DNA of 22,622 nucleotides, taken from positions 1-22,622 of the forward strand of contig JALKBU010000848.1 in NCBI GenBank assembly GCA_023091735.1, given 5' to 3'. The position numbers were made by a program, and so were the translations under genes. The notes beneath the pieces were generated by a model, which searched no databases, was not told where the DNA came from, and saw only the letters and a program-made list of their open reading frames with translations. Positions 1 to 7,007 of the stretch are shown in pieces (position 1 is the first letter of the stretch; each line of letters begins with the position of its first letter). The DNA is from Trichomonas tenax. Its lineage: Eukaryota > Parabasalia > Trichomonadida > Trichomonadidae.

Positions 1-125
1 CACTTATACCACTGGATAGACAACTATCAATATGTACATGAAAGTACTTTCAAATCGAAAAAATATTGATCAGATAAAAAGTTATGAAGGTCGCGGGACT
101 ACACCGCAGAAGGAAAAATACTGCC
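1..125 (+). repeat. Repeat arm at left window edge (family R, copy 1)
   Basis: This stretch is the reverse complement of 10313-10437 with about one mismatch (CAACTATC against CACCTATC). It also matches 11476-11590 in direct orientation. It contains the GC-rich core GGTCGCGGGACTACACCGC. Copy 1 and the copy at 10313 share the extra bases AATACTGCC after the core, which the copy at 11590 lacks. The other copies continue a further 265 bp outward, so this one is probably cut by the window start. A long terminal inverted repeat of a DNA transposon is the simplest reading. Confidence 0.85.
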
Positions 126-192
126 TATTTTTATCTGAGTTTTATCGGAGAAAACAATTATATATTTAAATATTGGTCAACCATTATGGTTG

Positions 193-255
193 AACTGCGA
201 ATTACATTCGCGTATAATTTAATATTATTTTTGACTGCGAATTATGCATTCGCGT
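193..255. repeat. Two tandem short foldbacks (CGAAT..ATTCG)
   Basis: Two direct copies of ACTGCGAATTA..CATTCGCGT lie at about 194-213 and 234-256. Each can fold on CGAAT/ATTCG with a 3-5 base loop. They lie between the repeat arm and the first small gene of the left cluster, where promoter or replication signals of an element would be expected. Function is unknown. Confidence 0.5.
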
Positions 256-272
256 TTATCTAGTTGTTAAAA

Positions 273-286
273 AAATCAAAAGTTTT
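273..286 (+). promoter_or_regulatory. Shared upstream box, copy 1
   Basis: AAATCAAAAGTTTT lies 13 bases before the ATG at 300. The same 14 bases occur at 995-1008, 11 bases before the ATG at 1020. The bases between box and ATG are also alike (TCTTTAATAAAGATG against ATCTTATTAAGATG). A common promoter or leader element for this set of small genes is inferred. It differs from the trichomonad Inr seen before the cellular genes. Confidence 0.5.
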
Positions 287-299
287 TTCTTTAATAAAG

Positions 300-580
300 A
301 TGTTCAGTGAAAATCAAGTAAAGTATTTTAGTGTTAATAGTATTGATACACAAGTTATATCTGAATTTTCTAATAGTAAGAGATTAACAATTATATTCTC
401 TAAATATATTAAAGAAAATAAATTTGGATAGGATTAACATTATAGTAGGATTTAGGTTTTTACATGTATGGACTAGAGGTACAACACTTATTAAATCAAA
501 TATATCAACATTAGCTGAAGATAGTTTAATGTGTATAGCAAATGAAATATTAACGCCACCAAAACATTATACAATAAGAA
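300..580 (+). pseudogene. Small element gene broken by a frameshift
   Basis: An ATG at 300 opens a frame of 43 codons that stops at TAG 429-431. The following frame, open from 424, continues with equally protein-like sequence (residues such as GFRFLHVWTRGTTL) to about 580. Together they look like one gene of about 95 codons carrying a single-base frameshift near 423-429. The 3' end runs into the convergent gene at 550-981, so its own terminus seems to be lost. The codons are very AT-rich, like the other genes of this cluster and unlike the cellular genes to the right. I do not recognise the protein. Its position just inside a long inverted-repeat arm and its decay suggest a transposon or virus-like origin. 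Confidence 0.5.
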
Positions 581-981
581 GAACTATCAGATTCTTCTTT
601 CTTAGAATTTAATGGTACTTTTCTTTTACGAACTTGTACCTTACCATTTGTTTTGACAACATAATATAACGGATGTTCTCTTTCAACAGGATTCTTATTC
701 ATATCTTCTGATGTTGTTGATTTCTCTAATACCTTTAGCATCTTTGATAGTAATGCTTTATTAGATAATTGTTGATAATCATCTTCTGAATCTGATGATA
801 GATTATCGTCTAATACCATTTCAGATGAACTATCTGAATTTTCTTTTTTACAATTTAAAGGTACTTTTCTTTTACGAACTTGTACTTTACCATTTGTTTT
901 GACAACATAATATAACGGATGTTGGATTCCACATTCTTCATTATCTATAATCGATTGCCTTTCGGATTTACTTAAGCTCAT
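550..981 (-). CDS. Small protein with a duplicated basic-acidic module
   Basis: This is an open frame of 143 codons from the ATG at 981. A module of about 35 residues occurs twice, at residues 21-55 and 103-137. Each copy begins HPLYYVVKTNGKVQVRKRK and is followed by a lysine/glutamate/serine-rich acidic tail ending DSSS. Between them lies an acidic linker (SSDSEDD) and a short helical stretch. The duplication is also visible in the DNA (about 580-678 and 826-926). The last residues (YCIMFWWR) are read from the 3' part of the convergent pseudogene, so the natural C terminus has probably been lost by a deletion fusing the two genes. It shares a divergent promoter region with the gene at 1020. 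A DNA-binding or scaffold role would fit the basic patches but is only a guess, and I do not recognise the family. Confidence 0.55.
   Translation of the reverse strand: MSLSKSERQSIIDNEECGIQHPLYYVVKTNGKVQVRKRKVPLNCKKENSDSSSEMVLDDNLSSDSEDDYQQLSNKALLSKMLKVLEKSTTSEDMNKNPVEREHPLYYVVKTNGKVQVRKRKVPLNSKKEESDSSSYCIMFWWR
580..926. repeat. Direct repeat of about 100 bp (580-678 and 826-926)
   Basis: The two copies differ at a few positions only and are in the same orientation. They encode the duplicated module of the 143-residue ORF. They are separated by about 150 bp that encodes the acidic linker. Confidence 0.85.
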
Positions 982-994
982 TTAATTATAAATA

Positions 995-1008
995 AAATCA
1001 AAAGTTTT
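995..1008 (+). promoter_or_regulatory. Shared upstream box, copy 2
   Basis: This box is identical over 14 bases to 273-286 and stands 11 bases before the ATG at 1020. It lies in a 38-bp divergent intergenic gap, so it could also serve the minus-strand gene that starts at 981. Confidence 0.5.
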
Positions 1009-1019
1009 ATCTTATTAAG

Positions 1020-1237
1020 ATGTAGGATATAATTAACATCCAATCACTTAGAGATGAAATTAAACAAGAAATTCTAAAGGAATTATCAAATGATAAATCA
1101 AAGAAGATTAAACAAGATGAACCTAAAAGAAAGTGTACAGAAAACAATTAGCTGCGTTGGCTGCTGGTAGACAAAAGCATCCAAAACTTCAAAAGAAATC
1201 TAAAGAAGAAGATTCAGAAATTGGTTATGATAATTAA
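1020..1237 (+). pseudogene. Small lysine-rich element gene with early stop and frameshift
   Basis: The ATG at 1020 is followed at once by TAG (1023-1025). The same frame then reads 38 lysine- and glutamate-rich codons with helical character (residues such as LRDEIKQEILKEL) to a TAG near 1149. One base of shift near 1138-1142, within a run of A, opens a second frame that reads KQLAALAAGRQKHPKLQKK and ends at TAA 1235-1237. The natural product would be a basic protein of about 72 residues. The KQLAALAAGR-type motif is of a kind that recurs in small basic proteins of viruses and mobile elements, but I cannot name this one. Two independent lesions show that the copy is dead. Confidence 0.6.
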
Positions 1238-1300
1238 TATATTATTATTTTTGTAAATATGATTGTTTAAAAAACCTAATATTTTATTCTTAATTAAAAC

Positions 1301-1426
1301 ATGTGTGAATCAGTACATAATAATTATGTTACACTATCACATAATAACTTATATGAATTCTCTACTGAATATTCTTATGAAATACGTAATATATTAAATA
1401 AGCAAAACTGGGAATATTATAATTGA
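1301..1426 (+). CDS. Very small ORF (41 residues)
   Basis: An ATG at 1301 opens 41 codons that end at TGA 1424-1426. The peptide is rich in asparagine and tyrosine (NNYVTLSHNNLYEF). It follows a leader, TTATTCTTAATTAAAACATG, that resembles the 3' part of the leaders before 300 and 1020. It uses the same AT-rich codons as the other small genes here. It may be the 5' remnant of a longer gene. Its reality as a gene is uncertain. Confidence 0.3.
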   Translation: MCESVHNNYVTLSHNNLYEFSTEYSYEIRNILNKQNWEYYN

Positions 1427-2299
1427 ATCCTTCCATATATATTTCCAAACACATATATCAGCAATCTTTTTATATATGTTTTCAAAGCTAGTTAATTGAT
1501 ATGTTATGTCCAGCCTTTGTTTGTCAGACGATATTCATAATTATTTTAAGCAGCAAGTTTTTTTATATCATCTATAATGTCTCTTTTGCAATATTCCAAA
1601 TGTGGTTTAAATGTGCTCAATTCCTAATTCACATGATATGCGTTATTCCATTTTTCTTCTTTATTCCTAATTCCAATAACGAGTTTATTGGAATATAATT
1701 TGGAATATTCCAAATAAAAGGATTTGCGCATAAAGTCGATTAATCCTATTCCTCATTTTTCATTATTCCAAATAGGACTTTATTCGAATAAAAAGTTTAT
1801 TCCATTAAAGGTCCCATTATTCGAATAAAGTCCTTTATAACATATCATTCTTTAATTGATGATGGTGTATGTGAATGCATCTAATGTACCATGATCTTCT
1901 AAAGTTAGTTTTAGAAATTAGTGAGAAAAAGATATATAAAATTTTGGCGAAAGGGCTTGAAAAACACCGATATCCAGATTTAGATTAGATGCTAAGTAGG
2001 TAAAGTTGGATTTTAGGATTTTAACTTTTTTTCCTTTTTGTGTAATTTATTTTTGTCATGTAAAATATTATCTGACAAGTAAATTTTTCAATTTTACTGT
2101 CATGTAAATTGTAAAATGTCAAATGTAAGGAATATTTACGTGTCAAATCGATACCGAAAATTATATCCGATTTGTCAAAACGCAGTAATATTCAAACAGC
2201 AGAATCACAAACAGAAGTGCTGACTAATGAGCACATTTTGGCAAACTATTTCCTCAAAATCTCTAGCGTTGAATTTTGAAAAAGTCTGTCAGGGCCAAA
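1427..2299. other. Intergenic stretch with nested palindromes
   Basis: No convincing gene was found in 870 bp. The stretch at 1640-1835 is dense in palindromes, listed separately. The remainder is AT-rich spacer and the 5' flank of the coiled-coil gene. Confidence 0.6.
1671..1834. repeat. Cluster of perfect palindromes
   Basis: An exact 18-bp palindrome, ATTTGGAATATTCCAAAT, lies at 1698-1715. An exact 18-bp inverted repeat has arms AGGACTTTATTCGAATAA (1774-1791) and its complement (1817-1834). Each of those arms itself contains the 12-bp palindrome TTATTCGAATAA. A small foldback ATTCCAATAA/TTATTGGAAT lies at about 1670-1694. TATTCC words recur throughout. Confidence 0.8.
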
Positions 2300-2575
2300 A
2301 TGTCTGCAGAAGAGCGTATTGCCGAACTTACTGCAAGAGTTGCCACATTAGAAGCCGCTATTAAGACAGGCGGCGCTACGCCTGTCGCACAGACAAATGA
2401 CGAAGATTTTCCATTCCTCGCTAAACTTTCTGGTGATGATCTCATCGCTGCAAAGGCTCTCATTACAGAAAACGCTACACTTCACAAACAAGTTTCTGAG
2501 CTCAAGGAAACACTTGAGGAAAATAACTTCCGCATCAAGCATATGAAGGAAGCTCTCGGAAAGTACATTCAATAA
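2300..2575 (+). CDS. Small coiled-coil protein, unknown function
   Basis: This gene has 91 codons from the ATG at 2300. The frame is open a little further upstream from 2276, but without an ATG. Residues 1-24 (AEERIAELTARVATLEAAI) form clear leucine heptads. A short Gly/Pro/Thr linker follows, then residues 42-91 give a second long helix with heptads (LHKQVSELKETLEENNF). The codons are richer in G and C than the surroundings (GCC, CTC, GAG), as in well-expressed trichomonad genes. The stop TAA runs into AG, giving TAAA, the trichomonad poly(A) signal overlapping the stop. No consensus Inr stands directly before the ATG; the nearest TCA is at 2288. A coiled-coil adaptor or cytoskeletal partner is a reasonable guess, but the family is not recognised. 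Confidence 0.7.
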   Translation: MSAEERIAELTARVATLEAAIKTGGATPVAQTNDEDFPFLAKLSGDDLIAAKALITENATLHKQVSELKETLEENNFRIKHMKEALGKYIQ

Positions 2576-2923
2576 AGTCTGGTAAATAAATGATTGGTTT
2601 GATTACAGTATTTTAAGAAATCACTCCACTTTGTCCACTCAATATACAAAAAAATTGAAATTTTAATAATAAACTTTTCGAAATTAAAACTATTCTCTTT
2701 AAATAACATCACCTCTCAGAAGCTTATATGTTTATGTGAGTATAACAACATATAAAATGTGGTATGAATTTTTTCAAGTTAATTTAATTGTACAGATAAA
2801 CTAACAATGTTATTTTCATATCCAACTCACAGATAATGCATTTGTATGAATGTTGTCCTTTAAATAAGAAACTATTATATATTTTGATAAATTTCTTTTT
2901 TAATCACTTTTGTCATTAAATTT
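2576..2923. other. Intergenic spacer before the central element
   Basis: AT-rich sequence with no gene or strong structure seen. It carries the 3' flank of the coiled-coil gene and ends at the AAATTT (2918-2923) that flanks the element. Confidence 0.6.
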
Positions 2924-2993
2924 AGTAGTCATATATTGGTGCAGCCGCGGAAAAAATAAAAATGGTGCTTTGGTTCATTTTTGATGAAAAATC
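2924..2993 (+). repeat. Left terminal inverted repeat of the 5.4-kb element
   Basis: It pairs with 8275-8344 on the other strand with about six mismatches in 70 bases. It includes a GC-rich core, GGTGCAGCCGCGG, in otherwise AT-rich DNA. Confidence 0.85.
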
Positions 2994-3113
2994 AACCCAA
3001 AATCAATGAAAACAGATCAATTTTCAAAATAAGCGACTCTTATAAAAACCCCATCATTTTTGAGTAATTTCATGGGAAAATCAATGAAAAATGCATGAAA
3101 ATCATACATATTT

Positions 3114-3253
3114 AGACTCCATCATATACTAGTAAAAAATATAATTTATTTAGAAACTAACTCTATTTTCTGACAAACTGACATATAATTGGCACGATTT
3201 GTCATGTAATGGGGTAAAACCGTTTCATTTACCCTCTGCGAGTGCATATAACA
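3114..3253 (+). repeat. Left arm of inner inverted repeat
   Basis: It matches the reverse complement of 5565-5703 over about 140 bp at roughly 85% identity. It starts AGACTCCATCATATACTAGT and runs to GCATATAACAT. The pair is flanked outside by TATTT (3109-3113 and 5704-5708). It may be the terminal repeat of a second, nested element. Confidence 0.85.
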
Positions 3254-3642
3254 TAGACATCAAAGTGAGAAAATTAGATAAATCAATTGTTTATTCATTA
3301 CTGAGCATAAGGGCAGCGAGAAAGCATACGGCGAGTGTAGTTTTGGGCCTTAATATTGCCCCAGAAACTTTTGAAATCATGATTGAACCAATTGAAAAAA
3401 TTATTGCAGAAACGTTCATTTACAAGGTTGACATGCTTCATAATCTATCTTTATCATCAAATGCATCTATGATTCGTTATTCAATGTCATACAAAGACTT
3501 TAAGCCCAATGAAAATTATCCTTCTAGTAATGAACCATCATCATTCGTTATGACCAAAAAATATTGGAATGCTCAATATGATTCATACGCTGCTCAAGAA
3601 TTGTTGATAATAAAAAGCATCAACATTAATATTATCCAATGA
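3199..3642 (+). pseudogene. Fragment of an unrecognised element gene
   Basis: This is a frame of 147 codons with no ATG at its head; it opens inside the inner repeat arm (TTG TCA TGT AAT). Residues from about 40 on look like a real protein (HTASVVLGLNIAPETFEIM, then KYWNAQYDSYAAQELL). It stops at TGA 3640-3642, overlapping the ATG of the next frame (ATGA), which suggests either a frameshift or two joined fragments. The composition is AT-rich, like the left-edge cluster. A structural protein of a Maverick-like element is possible, but I have no motif to prove it. Confidence 0.45.
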
Positions 3643-3872
3643 AGATGAAAGGAGTTTCATTAAAGCAAAACAAACATTTAGAATCTCAAAGTTATTACAA
3701 TATACTGTCAAATAGAGGAACATTTGATGGTAAAAATATTAGATTACAAATGAAATCAGTTGATGGTTATTTAATAATGACCCGTTTATCTTTTGCTAAG
3801 ACTGCACTAACTGGTACTCAAACTAAAGGAGTTGTTTGTGAGAATGGATGTTGCATGCCGTTTTTATTGTGA
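3639..3872 (+). pseudogene. Second fragment, overlapping the previous frame by ATGA
   Basis: It has 77 codons from the ATG at 3639. Residues 20-65 (SNRGTFDGKNIRLQMKSVDG, LIMTRLSFAKTALTGTQTKG) look coding. The last 10-15 codons read over sequence that, on the other strand, continues the next pseudogene. A junction of two inverted fragments near 3845-3890 is therefore likely. It may be the downstream part of the gene at 3199, displaced by one frame. Confidence 0.4.
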
Positions 3873-3879
3873 TGCATTT

Positions 3880-4452
3880 ATTTGGTCTTGGAGTATTTCA
3901 TCCTGGTGATTTATTCATGTCAACAGGTTTAATTAGATCATAATTAGGATCAACATCATCACCAAATAATTCTTATACCAAGAATTCCGGCATGCAAGTT
4001 CTCTGATAAGCAGTATCAGTTGTACGTGAGGAAATAAGCTTGTATAACACATCACGGCGCTCCTCCCAATTATTTCCATAAGGTATCATAGCAATATATC
4101 TAAGTTCCATCCGTTCTTTATATTGTGTTTCAATTCTTGGGAGTTGAAATGCTACAGCTCTGGATAAGAAATCATTATCAATCAATGAACGTATCGAATC
4201 GTAATCAATTTCATTATTACCGAGATACAATTGTGAATTTTGACGAACGTATTCCATAAAATTGTTAGTCTTATATACTAACGATAATGAAGTAGATACA
4301 ACATTTGACATAGCTGCTGGTATCATTGGAGATGATAATTTATAAAATGTTATTGGTCGCAGAGATGTTTCACCTTCTGGAATGTAAGCACCAATCTCAA
4401 TTACATAATTATAATTTCCACATAAACTGCTCTTCAGAATATAGAATGGAAA
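3880..4452 (-). pseudogene. Minus-strand gene fragment with in-frame stops
   Basis: Reading leftward from about 4452, just after a TAG, the frame is open to TAA at 3973-3975. It contains protein-like sequence (VIEIGAYIPEGETSLRPITF, ERMELRYIAMIPYGNNWEER). The first ATG is at 4326, but the coding character extends well upstream of it. After the TAA the same frame goes on convincingly (ELFGDDVDPNYDLIKPVD) to TGA at 3898-3900 and a little beyond. The copy is therefore a decayed piece of a larger gene with at least one premature stop. It faces the fragments at 3199-3872 head to head, which implies rearrangement inside the element. The family is not recognised. Confidence 0.55.
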
Positions 4453-4541
4453 TTGCGACTATTTGCCTGTATATTTATGTTGTATGAAGTAAGAAAAATT
4501 GAATTTAATAATTTAACAATAAATTATATAAAAAGTTGGAA

Positions 4542-4671
4542 ATCGAAGCTATCTCGGCTCAAACCGAGATCTCTCGCTTCTTTAACGGGGAATCCTTGGC
4601 AACACATGAAGCTGAGGCATTCACCCGCTAAAGAAACGAGAAATCTTGGTTTGAGCCGAGATAACTTTGAT
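4542..4671. repeat. Hairpin HP1 (family A)
   Basis: The arms are about 50 nt, 4542-4593 and 4620-4671. The core CTCGGCTCAAACC is followed by GAGA-type sequence and CTTCTTTA. The loop is about 26 nt with an ACATGAAGC segment. It is one of three hairpins with this sequence plan. Confidence 0.85.
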
Positions 4672-4680
4672 GAAAAAAAT

Positions 4681-4763
4681 GCGTTTTTTGCCCATTTTTG
4701 GTACTGTGTGCATCCACCACACACATGATGGCTGCACACAGTATCAAAGATGTCCAAAAAGCG
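4681..4763. repeat. Hairpin HP2 (family B)
   Basis: The arms are about 36 nt and the loop about 12 nt (CCACACACATGA). The shared core is GTACTGTGTGCA on the left and TGCACACAGTAT on the right. It follows HP1 after 9 bp. Confidence 0.85.
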
Positions 4764-4790
4764 GAACTATGAAAAATAATATTAATCTCA

Positions 4791-4900
4791 GGTAATTCTT
4801 CAAGAAACTGTGTTTTCTGGCTCAATTAACGAGTACACAACAAGACCGCAACCTATCATCCGTTAATCGAACCAGAAAACACAATTTCTTGAGGAATCAC
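4791..4900. repeat. Hairpin HP3
   Basis: The arms are about 40 nt (4791-4831 and 4861-4900), centred on CAAGAAACTGTGTTTTCTGG and its near-complement. The loop is about 29 nt. Only a few mismatches are seen. It is not alike to families A or B. Confidence 0.85.
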
Positions 4901-4920
4901 TAAAGTTTTCCTCAAATAAG

Positions 4921-5008
4921 TTGCATATTTTGCTCCTTATTGATGCTTGTTGGTAACAACAATATCTTCTTACAACAATGTGCATCATAAATGAGCAAAA
5001 TATGCGTT
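4921..5008. repeat. Hairpin HP4
   Basis: The outer stem GCATATTTTGCTC (4923-4935) pairs exactly with 4993-5005. The inner parts, TGATGC and TTGTTG, pair with a few bulges. The loop is about 12 nt. Confidence 0.8.
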
Positions 5009-5047
5009 CTATCAATGCTTTTGATATGAATTCATTTCTGACACTTC

Positions 5048-5070
5048 ACTTCACTTTGTCAAAGTGAAGT
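5048..5070. repeat. Short perfect hairpin HP5 upstream of the 130-residue ORF
   Basis: ACTTCACTTT, a three-base loop GTC, and AAAGTGAAGT form an exact 10-bp stem. It lies about 55 bp before the ATG at 5126. Confidence 0.8.
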
Positions 5071-5125
5071 CCTTTGACATGCAGTACAGATCACAACCCT
5101 ACTCCTGGAGGCATCTACGCGTTGC

Positions 5126-5518
5126 ATGTTCTTCAAAAGGTTATTGCAAGCCATGATAGCAACTCTTCCCCTCATGGCTGAACCGGAGGATAGATCATAT
5201 CTCTTTTCGACGATAAACTATGCCTACTGGGTTGTCAGACACTCATACCGCCGCCTTATACCATGCTTACCAGGAGAACAGAAGAGATTCATAATCAGCA
5301 AGCTTGCTCCTCTAGGATTCTATTTTGTTCTCCTCAGCTTGTGGGACCGAACATTCTCATTCAGAGAAGAAGAACTCAGGGGATGCAAGCTCACAAGAGA
5401 ACAATTCGACACGATCCTGGATCTTATGAACAATTCCGAGAATTTGGAGCAAATGTACAAAGGAAACCTTCCCTTTGAACCCAGAAAGTACATTTACCGC
5501 ATTAACACCATTCATTAA
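5126..5518 (+). CDS. ORF of 130 residues inside the hairpin array, unknown function
   Basis: The ATG at 5126 opens 130 codons ending at TAA 5516-5518. The frame is open upstream to a TGA at 5075, but without another ATG. The base composition is clearly richer in G and C than the sequence on both sides, with codons like those of cellular trichomonad genes. The protein is basic in its N-terminal half (SYRRLIPCLPGEQKRF), has one hydrophobic stretch (LAPLGFYFVLLSLW, about residues 57-70), and ends in an acidic helical part (REQFDTILDLMNNSENLEQM). No signal peptide or catalytic motif was seen. It lies between hairpins HP5 and HP6 and just inside the inner repeat arm at 5565. It could be a captured cellular exon-like fragment or a functional element gene. 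The family is not recognised. Confidence 0.5.
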   Translation: MFFKRLLQAMIATLPLMAEPEDRSYLFSTINYAYWVVRHSYRRLIPCLPGEQKRFIISKLAPLGFYFVLLSLWDRTFSFREEELRGCKLTREQFDTILDLMNNSENLEQMYKGNLPFEPRKYIYRINTIH

Positions 5519-5564
5519 TTGATTAAACGTCTAATTTTTTTAAATAAAAGTGACAACATATCCC

Positions 5565-5703
5565 ATGTTATATGCATTCGCAGAGGTTAATGAAAACGGT
5601 TTGACTCCATTACATGACAAATTGTGTCAATTACATGTTAGATTGTCAGAAAATAAAGTTAGTCTCTAAATAAACTATATTTTACTAGTATATGATGGAG
5701 TCT
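5565..5703 (-). repeat. Right arm of inner inverted repeat
   Basis: Reverse complement of 3114-3253 at about 85% identity, ending GGAGTCT at 5703 and followed by TATTT. See the left arm. Confidence 0.85.
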
Positions 5704-5881
5704 TATTTTGCGTATCAATGAGTCACTCTGTAAAGTGTCAGATTATCATATTTTTGGTATTGAAAAATAGTCAAAAAACGATTAAAATAAATTCATTTTG
5801 TCAAGTAAAATAATATTTGCCAAATAAAAGCATATGCGTCATATTAGCAATTAGAGGGGTGAGTATTTAAATTTGAATTGA

Positions 5882-5973
5882 AAAGCATGCTATTCGTCTA
5901 TTTTTGTTGCTGTGTGCAACTACACCACACTCCGTGGCTGCGCGCAGCAGCAAAGCTGGAGGAAAAGCACTTT
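5882..5973. repeat. Hairpin HP6 (family B)
   Basis: The arms are about 38 nt (5882-5920 and 5934-5973). The core is TTGCTGTGTGCAAC on the left, against GCTGCGCGCAGCAGCAAAG on the right. It keeps the family B plan but has TTGCTG where HP2 and HP8 have TACTG, changed in both arms. Confidence 0.75.
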
Positions 5974-6002
5974 TAAGAAGAAAGCCATACTTCAAAATTA
6001 TT

Positions 6003-6122
6003 TCGATGCAAACAGAGATTTCTCTCTTCTTTAGCAAGTGAATCCTTAGTAGAACATGAAGCTTAGGTAATCTCTGCTAAAGAAGCGAGGGATCTCGGTT
6101 TTGTTGCCGAGATAACTTCGAT
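6003..6122. repeat. Hairpin HP7 (family A)
   Basis: The arms share CTTCTTTAGCA and an AATCCTTAG-like end. The right arm keeps the CCGAGATAACTTCGAT segment also seen in HP1, while the left arm has lost about 10 bp of it. The loop contains ACATGAAGC, as in HP1. Confidence 0.8.
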
Positions 6123-6134
6123 TCACAAAAATAT

Positions 6135-6220
6135 TTTGCTTTTTGTCCATCTTTGATACTGTGTGCAGTTACCACACACGTGATAGCTGCACACAGTATC
6201 AAAGATGGACAAAAAGCAAA
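6135..6220. repeat. Hairpin HP8 (family B), perfect 34-bp stem
   Basis: Bases 6135-6168 and 6187-6220 are exact reverse complements over 34 bp, around a loop of 18 nt (TTACCACACACGTGATAG). The stem includes CCATCTTTGATACTGTGTGC. It is the best preserved foldback of the array. Confidence 0.95.
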
Positions 6221-6262
6221 GCTTGAAAAAAGTTTTAAACCGATGTTATCTGGGTGCAGACC

Positions 6263-6346
6263 GATGTTTTTTTGCTTCTTTAGTTAGTAAAGCCTTAGAA
6301 CTCCATGTGTCTAAGACTTTCACTAGCTAAAGAATCAAAAAAACAT
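6263..6346. repeat. Hairpin HP9 (family A)
   Basis: The arms are 37 nt (6263-6299 and 6310-6346) with about five mismatches around a 10-nt loop. The core is CTTCTTTAG...AAGCCTTAG, which places it with HP1 and HP7. Confidence 0.85.
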
Positions 6347-6375
6347 GATTTTGTTCTCGATCTATAATTCGAAAT

Positions 6376-6474
6376 AAAAAAGCGTGCTTTTCATTCATTT
6401 TTGCTGTTATTTGCAACCACTATATACAATAAGGTTGTTCACATCAACAAAAATGGACGAATTGCGCTTTTTTT
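6376..6474. repeat. Hairpin HP10 (family B)
   Basis: The arms are about 43 nt and the loop about 12 nt. The arms hold CATTTTTGCTG / CAACAAAAATG and end TTGCAACC / GGTTGTTC. It has the same plan as HP6. Confidence 0.8.
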
Positions 6475-7007
6475 CTTATTATTAGGGCAATTAAATTTTT
6501 ATACGCAAAGTCGGCGAAACTCGTTTTTTAATTCACTGGATTAACTTTTTGCTAAGTTATTGAACACCAATGTACAAAATCATGTTGTGCATGATATATT
6601 AAAGAATTAGCTAACAAAGTCTATATTTCATTAAAATATTAGATATATCTTTCATCAAAAACATTGATTTGCCATGATGTGCTTTACTCATTATAATATA
6701 TTATATTACCATTGTATAGCATTTTATAACGTAAAATATGTTGTTGTCGATGATAAATAGGTAAATCTAATCACAAATATGCTTTTTTAGCTTTTTTTCC
6801 AAAAAAGTATTCCAAGTGTTCACACATAAGCTCTGTGTGTTATTCTCCCAAAAATAATGATGACTCTTTTTTGAGCGGCTAAATTTGAAAAGTTTATTAA
6901 ATTGAGAAGCCTACAGAAATCCTACCTCAAAAAGTGTCGTGAAAAGTAACCGTATGTAAAGTGTTTTTGTCAGGTTTTACATGCTAGCACACTTCATGCT
7001 TTGAACC

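Noticed and set aside
1501..1698. 65-codon ORF with hydrophobic sequence
   Set aside because: Its end lies in the palindrome cluster and the hydrophobicity comes from T-rich DNA; no initiator.
4453..4825. Open frames on both strands (4453-4728 plus, 4524-4757 and 4628-4825 minus)
   Set aside because: They lie in hairpins HP1 and HP2; similar peptides on both strands are simply the result of the foldbacks.
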